Below, in pieces: positions 21,770 to 29,365 of a DNA stretch of 29,365 bases. The stretch spans positions 52,197-81,561 of the forward strand of contig CAJTMR010000017.1 in the NCBI GenBank assembly GCA_910577325.1, given 5' to 3'. A model generated the notes under the pieces. That model did not search any database and was not told where the DNA came from. It saw only the letters and a program-made list of their open reading frames with translations. The first letter of the stretch is position 1. Each line of letters starts with the position of its first letter. The position numbers were made by a program, and so were the translations under genes. The stretch comes from an uncultured Parabacteroides sp. Lineage in GTDB: Bacteria; Bacteroidota; Bacteroidia; Bacteroidales; Tannerellaceae.

Positions 21770-22960
21770 TTACTTGATTACATTCAGTTCTTTTCCGACT
21801 TTGATAAATGCAGCAATCGCTTTATCCAAATGTTCTGTTTCGTGGCCTGCTGACAATTGTACGCGGATACGGGCCTGATTTTTCGGTACTACCGGATAAT
21901 AGAAACCGGTTACATAGATACCTTCTTCCTGCATCTTGGCAGCGAAATCCTGAGATAATTTAGCGTCATACAGCATAACGGCGCAAATTGCAGACTGAGT
22001 CGGTTTGATGTCGAAACCGGCAGCCAACATCTTTTCGCGGAAGTAGCTGACGTTGTTCATCAGTTTCGTGTGCAAAGTGTCACTTTCTTTCAGCATCTTG
22101 AACATTTCCAAGCTGGCACCTACGATGGCGGGAGCGACAGAGTTGGAGAACAGATAAGGACGAGAGCGTTGACGCAGCATGTCGATGATCTCTTTCTTTC
22201 CGGTTGTGAATCCGCCCATGGCTCCTCCGAAAGCTTTACCTAACGTACCGGTGAAGATATCAACTCTTCCGTATACATTATATTGTTCCGCTACACCGTG
22301 TCCTGTCGGACCGACGACACCGGCAGAGTGAGATTCGTCGACCATTACCAGGGCATCATATTTTTCTGCCAGTTCGCAGATCTTATCCATTGGAGCCACA
22401 TTACCGTCCATAGAGAACACACCGTCCGTTGCGATGATGCGGTGACGTTGTGCTTGGGCTTCTTGCAGGCAACGTTCCAGGTCGGCCATGTCTGCGTTGG
22501 CATAGCGATAGCGCTTTGCCTTGCAAAGACGTACGCCGTCAATGATGGAAGCATGGTTCAAAGCGTCGGAAATGATTGCATCTTCTTCTGTGAACAAGGG
22601 TTCGAACAGACCGCCGTTGGCATCGAAACAAGCAGCGTACAAGATCGTGTCTTCAGTCTTGAAGTAGTCGGAAATCGCGGCTTCCAGTTGTTTGTGCAGA
22701 TCTTGTGTCCCACAGATGAAACGGACGGATGACATGCCGTATCCGTGTGTGTCCATAGCCTCTTTGGCTGCCTTGATCAGACGTTGGTTGTCAGACAGGC
22801 CCAAGTAGTTGTTTGCGCAGAAATTCAAAACGTCGCTTCCTGCGTTTACTTGAATATCGGCTCTTTGAGGAGTGGTGATGATACGCTCGTTCTTATACAA
22901 TCCGGCAGCTTTGATGTTTGCCAATTCCTGAGTAAGGAAATCTTTCAGTTTACCGTACAT
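21770..22960 (-). CDS. kbl: 2-amino-3-ketobutyrate CoA ligase (glycine C-acetyltransferase)
   Basis: This PLP enzyme splits 2-amino-3-ketobutyrate with CoA into glycine and acetyl-CoA, the second step of threonine breakdown. The 396-residue protein matches the usual family length. Visible features are NFCANNYLGLSD (substrate loop, about 46-57), GYGMSSVRFICGT, VDESHSAGVVGPTGHG (D208, H211) and the PLP lysine K242 in TGTLGKAFGGAMGG. All residues fit Kbl rather than the related KAS or BioF enzymes. It is divergent from a threonine dehydrogenase gene, which supplies its substrate. The gap of 238 bp between the two starts should contain both promoters. Confidence 0.96.
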   Translation of the reverse strand: MYGKLKDFLTQELANIKAAGLYKNERIITTPQRADIQVNAGSDVLNFCANNYLGLSDNQRLIKAAKEAMDTHGYGMSSVRFICGTQDLHKQLEAAISDYFKTEDTILYAACFDANGGLFEPLFTEEDAIISDALNHASIIDGVRLCKAKRYRYANADMADLERCLQEAQAQRHRIIATDGVFSMDGNVAPMDKICELAEKYDALVMVDESHSAGVVGPTGHGVAEQYNVYGRVDIFTGTLGKAFGGAMGGFTTGKKEIIDMLRQRSRPYLFSNSVAPAIVGASLEMFKMLKESDTLHTKLMNNVSYFREKMLAAGFDIKPTQSAICAVMLYDAKLSQDFAAKMQEEGIYVTGFYYPVVPKNQARIRVQLSAGHETEHLDKAIAAFIKVGKELNVIK

Positions 22961-23158
22961 AACTTTGTTTTTTGTTAGTATTTTTAATTAAGTTGACAAT
23001 TATATTTTATTTATTGCAGACAATTGGCAAAATATTATTTAAAAACCAGTCTTTTTTTGCCTTTGATTTGTCTGTTGATACGGCAAAGGTCATATTTTTT
23101 TTGAATATATAGGCTAAAAAAATACAAGAAATTGATACCGGAATGTTTTTATTCTCTA

Positions 23159-23166
23159 TACCTTTG
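23159..23166 (+). promoter_or_regulatory. -7 element of the threonine dehydrogenase gene
   Basis: TACCTTTG matches TAnnTTTG and lies 32 bp before the ATG, so the leader would be about 26 nt. I see no -33 element at the standard spacing. Confidence 0.5.
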
Positions 23167-23198
23167 CTTCCGAAAAACTTAAAAGAACATCAAACGCA

Positions 23199-24152
23199 AT
23201 GAAAAATGTATTAGTAATTGGTTCTACCGGTCAGATTGGATCAGAGTTAACCATGAAGTTGAGAGGTATCTACGGTGGAAACATTGTAGCAGGTTACATT
23301 CCCGGACAGGAGCCTAAAGGCGAACTGCTGGAATCGGGACCTTCTGCAATTGTCGACATTACAAACGAACAGCAGATTGCTGAGACTGTGTCAAAATATA
23401 AGGTAGATACGATTTATAACTTGGCGGCATTGCTGTCTGCCGTAGCAGAAGCGAAACCGCAGCTTGCTTGGAAAATCGGTATGGGTGGTTTGTTTAATGT
23501 ATTGGAAGTTGCCCGTGAAATGCATTGTGCAGTGTTCACGCCGAGTTCAATCGGTGTGTTTGGCAATAACACTCCGAAAGACAAGACTCCTCAGGATACG
23601 ATTCGTAACCCGCGTACTATGTATGGTGTTACAAAAGTTTCCGGCGAATTGTTGAGTGACTACTATAATATCCGTTTCGGCGTTGACACTCGTTCCGTTC
23701 GTTTTCCGGGACTTATCTCTTATGTCACACCTCCGGGGGGAGGGACGACCGATTATGCGGTTGATATTTATTACTCGGCTGCCAAAGGTGAAAAATTCGT
23801 ATGTCCGATCAAGCAGGGTACATTCATGGATATGATGTATATGCCGGACGGTTTGCGTGCCGCTATTGAAATCATGGAAGCTGATTCAACGAAGTTCGTT
23901 CATCGTAACTCTTTCAATATCGCATCCATGAGTTTTGATCCTGAAATCATCTACAGCAACATCAAAAAGTACGTTCCTGATTTTCAGATGGAATATAATG
24001 TAGATCCGTTGCGTCAGGCTATCGCTGAATCGTGGCCGAATTCTTTGGACGACACATGTGCTCGTGAGGAATGGGGCTGGAAGCCAGAATATGATTTGGA
24101 TTCCATGACACAAGACATGCTGGCTAAACTGAAAGAACGTTTCGGTAAGTAA
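23199..24152 (+). CDS. L-threonine 3-dehydrogenase, SDR (epimerase-like) type
   Basis: The 317-residue NAD-dependent enzyme oxidises threonine to 2-amino-3-ketobutyrate. It has the Rossmann motif GSTGQIG (8-14), NLAALLSA (about 74-81), the catalytic Ser in TPSSIGVFG (116-117) and the YxxxK pair in MYGVTK (Y142, K146), followed by RFPGLISY and PGGGTTDYA. The latter patterns set the SDR-type threonine dehydrogenases of Bacteroidetes and Cupriavidus apart from sugar epimerases. Divergent pairing with kbl strongly supports this assignment, since the product passes to Kbl. A nucleotide-sugar epimerase is the alternative but fits the context poorly. Confidence 0.9.
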   Translation: MKNVLVIGSTGQIGSELTMKLRGIYGGNIVAGYIPGQEPKGELLESGPSAIVDITNEQQIAETVSKYKVDTIYNLAALLSAVAEAKPQLAWKIGMGGLFNVLEVAREMHCAVFTPSSIGVFGNNTPKDKTPQDTIRNPRTMYGVTKVSGELLSDYYNIRFGVDTRSVRFPGLISYVTPPGGGTTDYAVDIYYSAAKGEKFVCPIKQGTFMDMMYMPDGLRAAIEIMEADSTKFVHRNSFNIASMSFDPEIIYSNIKKYVPDFQMEYNVDPLRQAIAESWPNSLDDTCAREEWGWKPEYDLDSMTQDMLAKLKERFGK

Positions 24153-24179
24153 GCATTTCTATTCATTAAGATTTAAGTT

Positions 24180-24212
24180 AAGGCGACTGTCTGTGGATGG
24201 TCGCCTTTTTTA
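24180..24212 (+). terminator. Rho-independent terminator of the threonine dehydrogenase gene
   Basis: AAGGCGAC (24180-24187) pairs with GTCGCCTT (24200-24207) and continues into a T run. It starts 28 bp after the stop codon. Confidence 0.9.
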
Positions 24213-24371
24213 GACTCGATCGTTTTGTTTTAACATACATAGCGGTTGTTATTGTATGAGTAACAGGGTAAGAATGTATGGAAAACTATGTTATAGAACA
24301 TAAAATGGTTAAATCAAGTTAATGAGGAGTATTTTTTAGAGGTATCGTTATGCTGTATAACATAAACTCTC

Positions 24372-24452
24372 TATATTTGCATCGTGTTTTTCATGGTATT
24401 AGATTTAAGGTTAACAATGAAGATTGGCTGTCCGTGAGGATGGCCTTTTTTA
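24372..24452 (+). ncRNA. Candidate short RNA with its own promoter and terminator
   Basis: A TATATTTG -7 element (24372-24379) is followed about 47 bp later by a terminator hairpin, GGCTGTCC (24426-24433) with GGATGGCC (24438-24445), fully paired if two G-U pairs are allowed, then TTTTTTATTT. No open frame lies between. Transcription from about 24386 would make an RNA of about 65 nt. The body (ATTAGATTTAAGGTTAACA) looks familiar to me from other Bacteroidales intergenic regions, but I cannot name a family. The flanks 24213-24371 show nothing else. Confidence 0.45.
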
Positions 24453-24495
24453 TTTGCTCCGAGTTTTTAATTGACTCTATTCGACTTCGTTTTTT

Positions 24496-24666
24496 AGAGC
24501 CTGTTTAAATTTTGTTCAGCATTCTTTTGGGGTTGTTTTTGAGGATGTTTTCCTGTTTTTATAAGGAGCATAGCAGGCTATGTGACGAATAAAAACAGAA
24601 AAACAGACTGGAAAGAAACTCAAAAGAGGCTGAAAGAAACTTTTTGAAGAAATTAAAACAGGCACT
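24496..24666. mobile_element. MITE-like element with GAGCCTGTTTAAA terminal inverted repeats
   Basis: The 171-bp non-coding element is bounded by AGAGCCTGTTTAAATTTTG at the left and an imperfect inverted copy (AAATTAAAACAGGCACT) at the right. It is largely self-complementary: CTGTTTTTAT (24553-24562) pairs with ATAAAAACAG (24589-24598) around CATAGCAGGCTATG. It has no coding frame. Its left end (22 bp) is identical, inverted, to 18116-18137. It lies just after the leftward NAD synthetase stop and may also act as its terminator. Confidence 0.6.
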
Positions 24667-24694
24667 TACAGTTTCGTGTTTTGCCGGGTGAATA

Positions 24695-26635
24695 TCAGTC
24701 CGGCGATATGTTGATTCTTTCTGTTTCTTCTAACCAGAGCTGCGACACAGCATCGCTCGGCATGCGCCAGTCTCCACGTGGCGAAAGGCTGACGGAACCG
24801 ACTTTGGGACCGTCCGGCAGGCAATTGCGTTTGAACTGCTGTTGAAAGAAACGGCGGAAGAAGATGTAAAGCCATTTCTTGATCGTAGCATTGTCGTAGA
24901 TGCCTGCGAATGCTTTCTGTGCCAAGAAATAAATTTTGGACGGATGGGAGCCGAAACGCAGGAAATGGTAGAGGAAGAAGTCGTGTAGTTCGTACGGACC
25001 GACTAAGTCTTCTGTCTTTTGTTTGATATTGCCATTTTCGTCTGCCGGGATCAGTTCGGGGCTGATCGGCGTATCGACAATATCCAGCAAGGTGAGGCGG
25101 GAAGTGTTGTCTACCTTGTTGTTGGCGACCCATTCGACCAAATTTTTGACCAATGTTTTCGGGATGCTTCCGTTCACCCCGTACATTGACATGTGGTCGC
25201 CGTTATAGGTCGCCCATCCGAGTGCCAATTCGGAGAGATCGCCAGTGCCAATGACGAGACCGTTCTTCTGGTTGGCGATATCCATCAGTAATTGGGTTCG
25301 TTCGCGTGCTTGACTGTTTTCGTAAGTCACATCATGAATGGACGGATCATGATTGATGTCGCGGAAATGTTGCAGACAGGCCTCCTTGATTGAGATTTCT
25401 TTCAGGGTGACGCCGAGGGAACGGATGAGATCACAAGCGTTTGTATAGGTACGGTCGGTTGTACCGAAACCAGGCATCGTGATACCTATGATCTGCTTGC
25501 GAGGTATTTTCAGGGCATCGAAGGTCATGACGGTAATGAGCAAAGCCAGCGTGGAGTCCAAACCGCCTGAAATACCGACAACGGCTGTTTGGGCGTGGGT
25601 ATGGACGAGTCGTTTTGCCAGGCCGGCTACTTGTATTTGGAAGATTTCTTCGCAACGTTCCTTCAAAGTGTCTCCGGAAGGAGTGAAAGGATGTGGGTCG
25701 ACCGGACGTGTCAGGCTGAATCTGTCCGGAACCTGTAGTTGGAAGTCTACGATCTGTACCTTTTCTTTCAGCAGATCGGATGCCCCATACATGAAACTGG
25801 TATTTGCCAGGCGGTCGTTTTGTAAAGTCTCTATATCGATATCACTGATGGTAAGTTGCTCTTCCATCGTGAAACGGGGAGACTCGGCAAGCAGGTTGCC
25901 GTTTTCGGCAATGATCCCGTTACCGGCAAATACCAGGTCGGTGCTCGATTCGCCGAAACCAGAGGAGGCATAGACATAACCGGCCATGCAGCGGGCGGAC
26001 TGTTGACAGATCAGGGAACGCAGGTAAGCATGTTTACCGATCTGCTCATTGCTTGCCGACAGGTTGAAGATGATGTTGGCTCCCTCCATTGCTAATAGCG
26101 AACTGGGGGGGACGGGAACCCAAAGGTCTTCGCAAATCTCAATGCCGATCGTGAGTTGTCCTGATTTGAATAGCAAGTGGCTGCCGAGCGGGTATTCCTT
26201 TTTTCCGATTTCGATTGTGGATTTTTGCAGTTCGGTGGCGGAGGTGAACCAGCGTTGTTCCTGAAATTCCTTGTAGTTGGGCAAATATGTTTTAGGGACA
26301 ACTCCCCGTATGGCTCCTTTCTGAAAGACCACGGCGGCGTTGATCAGTCGGTTTTCCGTTCGTAGTGGCATACCGACGATTGCCAAGATGTCCAGATCGG
26401 CCGTATTGTCGAGTAGCTTAAGCAGAGCTGCTTCTGCGCCATCGACTAATGTTTTTTGGGTGAACAGGTCGAGGCAGGTGTAGGCGGTGACAGATAACTC
26501 GGGGAAGGCGATTACCTGTACGCCTTTTTTCGAAGCTTTTCGCATAAGTCCTTCTATCTTATCTATATTATAAAAACAATCCGCTACCTGTACATGCGGC
26601 ACGGCGGCAGCAACTTTTACAAATCCGTAGTTCAT
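24695..26635 (-). CDS. nadE: Glutamine-dependent NAD(+) synthetase
   Basis: The enzyme amidates nicotinic acid adenine dinucleotide to NAD using ammonia from glutamine. From the chosen ATG it has 646 residues. An N-terminal nitrilase-type glutaminase carries the triad E46 (AFPELSVTAY), K115 (VVPKTYLPNYKEF) and C168 (IGIEICEDLW). The C-terminal synthetase carries the PP-loop SGGLDS (356-361), then GTGDLSELALGWATYNGDHMSMY and FFRRFFQQQFKRNCLPDGPKVGSVSLSPRGDWRMP. The frame extends 34 codons further upstream, but MNYGFVKVAAAVP is the normal family start. The gene is monocistronic. The 287-bp gap to dapL shows nothing beyond a partial GAGCCTGT at about 26898. Confidence 0.95.
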   Translation of the reverse strand: MNYGFVKVAAAVPHVQVADCFYNIDKIEGLMRKASKKGVQVIAFPELSVTAYTCLDLFTQKTLVDGAEAALLKLLDNTADLDILAIVGMPLRTENRLINAAVVFQKGAIRGVVPKTYLPNYKEFQEQRWFTSATELQKSTIEIGKKEYPLGSHLLFKSGQLTIGIEICEDLWVPVPPSSLLAMEGANIIFNLSASNEQIGKHAYLRSLICQQSARCMAGYVYASSGFGESSTDLVFAGNGIIAENGNLLAESPRFTMEEQLTISDIDIETLQNDRLANTSFMYGASDLLKEKVQIVDFQLQVPDRFSLTRPVDPHPFTPSGDTLKERCEEIFQIQVAGLAKRLVHTHAQTAVVGISGGLDSTLALLITVMTFDALKIPRKQIIGITMPGFGTTDRTYTNACDLIRSLGVTLKEISIKEACLQHFRDINHDPSIHDVTYENSQARERTQLLMDIANQKNGLVIGTGDLSELALGWATYNGDHMSMYGVNGSIPKTLVKNLVEWVANNKVDNTSRLTLLDIVDTPISPELIPADENGNIKQKTEDLVGPYELHDFFLYHFLRFGSHPSKIYFLAQKAFAGIYDNATIKKWLYIFFRRFFQQQFKRNCLPDGPKVGSVSLSPRGDWRMPSDAVSQLWLEETERINISPD

Positions 26636-26922
26636 ATTCGTTTGTATTTGTTCTATTGGCAAAGGTTGGCAACAACTTCCATCATTTCCAAACTGTCTAT
26701 CTTGTCCGGATAGTTGTGTATGAAATTCTGTTTTCATTGTTGTGATTCCATTGCCTTCATGACATAAACATCTTTTTTATTGAAATATGCTCCAAAGGTA
26801 TGCAATTCCTTTGTAATTAAAAAGAAGGGAAGCCGTACTTCATAGTGTGTATCCTTGGAAACACATAAAATCAATAAGATATTATCTGATAACTAAGAGC
26901 CTGTATTTCGGCAATGTCCGGG

Positions 26923-28158
26923 TTAGGTCGTCGACAACCATTTCTCCAGTCTGGCCATAGCCTCCAATGTGTCGTTCCTGTCTCCGAAAGCGGTGAGGCG
27001 GAGAAAACCTTCGCCGCCGGGGCCGAATCCTACCCCTGGTGTTCCTACTAAATTGACTTCATAAAGCAGTTTGTCAAAGAATTTCCAGGAGGAGAGTCCG
27101 TCCGGTGTTTTCAACCAGATATAAGGAGCGTTTTCGCCTCCATACACGCTCAGGCCGCAGTTTCGGAGGCTTTCCCGCATGATACGGGCATTGGTCATAT
27201 AATAATCGATCGTTTTTCGGATCTGCGCTTTCCCTTCTGGGCTATAGACTGCTTCGGCGCCCCGCTGGGTGATGTAGCTCGTACCGTTGAACTTCGTGCA
27301 CTGGCGGCGATGCCACATCCGGTTTAGTGGAACCCGTTCACCTGTCAGGGTAAAGGCATTTAGCTCTTTCGGTACGATTGTGTAGCCGCAACGTACACCT
27401 GTGAAACCTGCAGTTTTGGAGAAGCTGCGGAACTCGATCGCCACCTTCTTTGCCCCTTTGATCTCGTAGATCGAGTGGGGGATATTGGGGTCTTGGATAT
27501 AGGCCTCGTAAGCCGAGTCATACATGATCAGGCAGTCGTTGTCTAAGGCATAGTTTACCCATTTTTTCAATTCTTCTTTCGTAAGTGTCGTTCCGGTCGG
27601 GTTGTTTGGGTAACAGAGGTAAATGATGTCTACGCGGCGGTCAGGCAGGTCAGGCACGAAGTTATTGGCTTCCGTGCAAGGGATGTAGACCACGTCGCTC
27701 CATTTGCCATTTTCGAGCGTACCGGTTCGTCCGCTCATCACGTTCGAATCGATATAGACCGGGTAAACCGGATCTGTCACGCCGATGCTGTTGTCGTGGC
27801 GGAGCATATCACCGATATTCCCGCAATCGCTTTTGGCACCGTCGCTCACGAATACTTCGCTGGGTTCGATGAAGATGCCGCGGCTGGCGTAATCGTTCTT
27901 GATGATGGCGTCTATCAGAAATGGATAGCCTTGTTCGGGACCGTAGCCATGGAATGTGTCCTTGTTGGCCATTTCATCGACCGCTTTGTGCATGGCTTCG
28001 ATGACGGCAGGGGCCAACGGTTGTGTCACATCGCCGATACCCATACGGATAATTCTCTTTTTGGGATGTGTAACTTTAAAGCTGTTCACTTTTTTGGCAA
28101 TGTCGGAAAATAGGTAATTGTTATGTAGCTTTAGGAAATGTTCATTAATCAGTGCCAT
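26923..28158 (-). CDS. dapL: LL-diaminopimelate aminotransferase
   Basis: This PLP enzyme converts tetrahydrodipicolinate directly to LL-diaminopimelate, bypassing the acylated intermediates of the E. coli route. The 411-residue protein starts MALINEHFLKLHNNYLF, the normal family opening; the frame runs 21 codons upstream without such a motif. Visible features are RMGIGDVTQPL, YGPEQGYPFLIDAI, SDGAKSDCGNIGD (about 105-117), YPNNPTGT (about 183-190), YDSAYEAYI and the PLP lysine K248 in EFRSFSKTAGFTGVRCGY. It follows dapF by 22 bp in a leftward operon, and the two act in sequence to give meso-diaminopimelate for peptidoglycan and lysine. Confidence 0.96.
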   Translation of the reverse strand: MALINEHFLKLHNNYLFSDIAKKVNSFKVTHPKKRIIRMGIGDVTQPLAPAVIEAMHKAVDEMANKDTFHGYGPEQGYPFLIDAIIKNDYASRGIFIEPSEVFVSDGAKSDCGNIGDMLRHDNSIGVTDPVYPVYIDSNVMSGRTGTLENGKWSDVVYIPCTEANNFVPDLPDRRVDIIYLCYPNNPTGTTLTKEELKKWVNYALDNDCLIMYDSAYEAYIQDPNIPHSIYEIKGAKKVAIEFRSFSKTAGFTGVRCGYTIVPKELNAFTLTGERVPLNRMWHRRQCTKFNGTSYITQRGAEAVYSPEGKAQIRKTIDYYMTNARIMRESLRNCGLSVYGGENAPYIWLKTPDGLSSWKFFDKLLYEVNLVGTPGVGFGPGGEGFLRLTAFGDRNDTLEAMARLEKWLSTT

Positions 28159-28180
28159 ACTCTTTATTGTTTTTTGTTGT

Positions 28181-29005
28181 TTATATTTCCAGTTCCCCCT
28201 CAAATACCTTGACTGCATCACCGGTCATATAGACATGGTTGGAACTCTCGTCCCAACGGATGGTGAGAGCCCCTCCATCCATGATAACCAAGGTTTCTCG
28301 TCCTGTTTTTTTTTGGATCGTACCTGCGACGGCTGTCGCACAGGCTCCGGTCCCGCAGGCTTGTGTAATACCGGAACCTCGTTCCCAGACTTTCATCCGC
28401 ACTTCATCTCTGTTTAGTACTTGAACAAATTCGACATTCGTGCGGTTCGGGAACAGCGGATGACATTCCAATAAAGGTCCGATGAGCGGCAGATTTATAT
28501 TTGTGATATCTTCAACAAAAATGACGAGATGCGGATTCCCCATTGAGACGATCGTCCCCCTATAAACATTGTCTTCGACTTCTATTTCGAGGGCTGTTTC
28601 ATCTACGACCGGGCAGCCCATGTCGACTGTTACTTCGGCTACCTCTTCGCGCGAACCGGAAAATTGCCGGGTAGTCAGTTGTAATTCCTTGATACCGGAT
28701 AATGTTTCCAGCGTAACGTTTTTCTTGTCCGTCAGTTTCTTGTCATATACATATTTACCGATACAGCGGGAAGCATTTCCACACATCATGGCTTCTGAAC
28801 CGTCCGCATTAAAAATACGCATGCTGAAATCGGCACTTTTCGACGGCCCGATCAAAACCAATCCGTCCGAGCCAATCCCGGTATGAGGGGCACTCAACCT
28901 GACGGCAAGATCTTTCGGATTTTGAATCGGGAAAACGGTTGTATTTATATATATGTAGTCATTCCCGGTTCCGTGCATCTTTGTGAATTGGATAGGACTT
29001 GTCAT
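28181..29005 (-). CDS. dapF: Diaminopimelate epimerase
   Basis: The enzyme converts LL- to meso-diaminopimelate without a cofactor, using two cysteines. The 274-residue protein shows FTKMHGTGNDYIYI at the start, the first catalytic Cys C75 in MMCGNASRC and the second C217 in TQACGTGACA, with the two-fold DapF fold between. Both active-site motifs and the length are normal. It is the first gene of the dapF-dapL operon, preceded by a TATATTTG element at 29063-29056. Confidence 0.96.
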   Translation of the reverse strand: MTSPIQFTKMHGTGNDYIYINTTVFPIQNPKDLAVRLSAPHTGIGSDGLVLIGPSKSADFSMRIFNADGSEAMMCGNASRCIGKYVYDKKLTDKKNVTLETLSGIKELQLTTRQFSGSREEVAEVTVDMGCPVVDETALEIEVEDNVYRGTIVSMGNPHLVIFVEDITNINLPLIGPLLECHPLFPNRTNVEFVQVLNRDEVRMKVWERGSGITQACGTGACATAVAGTIQKKTGRETLVIMDGGALTIRWDESSNHVYMTGDAVKVFEGELEI

Positions 29006-29055
29006 TTTTTTGTTATATTATGGGTTTAATTCTGTCTTTTTGTTTTATTCTTTCG

Positions 29056-29063
29056 CAAATATA
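29056..29063 (-). promoter_or_regulatory. -7 promoter element of the dapF-dapL operon
   Basis: Read leftward, TATATTTG matches TAnnTTTG and lies 50 bp upstream of the dapF ATG. The bases between about 29070 and 29200 are AT-rich, with no gene that I can see. Confidence 0.55.
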
Positions 29064-29287
29064 AAACATTTTGATTTGTTAAGCGTGTGAATAGTATCTT
29101 AATGAGTGAAAAGATTCTTATTGTTATAAATTGATATAAATAATTCCTTTTATATTATGATTAATAATATAAAAACGGATTTTAATATTTTATTGTAAGA
29201 AGTGGAAGTCGCAAGGCAACCGCGCCGAAATCATAAAGCGTCCATCTGTTTCCGCTACCGATACGGACCAACTAAAGGTTATTATTC

Positions 29288-29365
29288 GGCGCAGGTTGTG
29301 GCACACGGGGATCATCGTTGAATCCACGAAACTGATGCCGCTGCACTTGCCAAAGCCGCGGAGCT
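29288..29365 (-). pseudogene. IS982-like transposase fragment (runs off right edge)
   Basis: Read leftward from the edge, the frame encodes LRGFGKCSGISFVDSTMIPVC followed by HNLRR. GKCxGISFVDST..VCxN.R is the region around the first catalytic aspartate of IS982-family transposases, as I remember that consensus. After HNLRR the similarity stops: the next residues in all three frames do not continue the transposase. The coding region is therefore truncated at about 29288 by deletion or insertion. The rest of the gene would lie beyond the window. Confidence 0.5.

Overview
The window looks like a piece of a Bacteroidales chromosome, most likely Parabacteroides or a close relative. The evidence is promoter-like TAnnTTTG (-7) elements, few Shine-Dalgarno sites, many FtsX/MacB-type permeases, the DapL route to diaminopimelate, an SDR-type threonine dehydrogenase paired with Kbl, and Bacteroidetes-only small protein families. 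The genus is an inference; no rRNA or tRNA marker is present.

Region 1 (1 to about 7.69 kb) is the AT-rich integrase end of a temperate phage or phage-like element. From right to left it holds a tyrosine integrase (+), a small opposing gene, and an S24-type CI/LexA-like repressor (+) facing an operator-rich divergent region. A long leftward early operon follows: two small DNA-binding-like proteins, a DUF4373 replication protein, a DnaB helicase, an HNH nuclease, a zinc-ribbon protein and several small unknowns. It ends in a partial gene made of near-identical 26-residue repeats. Four perfect 11-bp iterons inside the DUF4373 gene, beside an AT-rich stretch, look like a phage replication origin.

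Region 2 (7.69 to 10.6 kb) is the chromosome flank. It has a 687-bp non-coding stretch with a GC-rich repeat patch and a nested palindrome with perfect 27-bp arms, then an MFS exporter, a decayed stretch, and a small conserved-looking hypothetical gene.

Region 3 (10.6 to 18.1 kb) is an envelope-export and stress cluster. An FtsX/MacB-like permease is followed by the orphan 3' tail of a second permease. Next come an ECF sigma factor, a membrane protein placed like an anti-sigma factor, and a secreted protein. Last are a LolD/MacB-like ATPase and a second permease interrupted by an in-frame TGA. Both ABC units carry the same control region: two 17-bp palindromes 21 bp apart, then a sigma-54-type -24/-12 promoter, with identical spacing to the start codon. 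This implies common control by an NtrC-type activator that is not in the window.

Region 4 (18.1 to 29.0 kb) is core metabolism and signalling. It has a PhoR/PhoB-like two-component pair and a PHP phosphatase. Divergent kbl and threonine dehydrogenase genes together convert threonine to glycine plus acetyl-CoA. Glutamine-dependent NAD synthetase and a dapF-dapL operon for meso-diaminopimelate and lysine follow. Intergenic repeats ending in GAGCCTGTTTAAA and a possible short RNA lie between them. The right edge carries a remnant of an IS982-like transposase.
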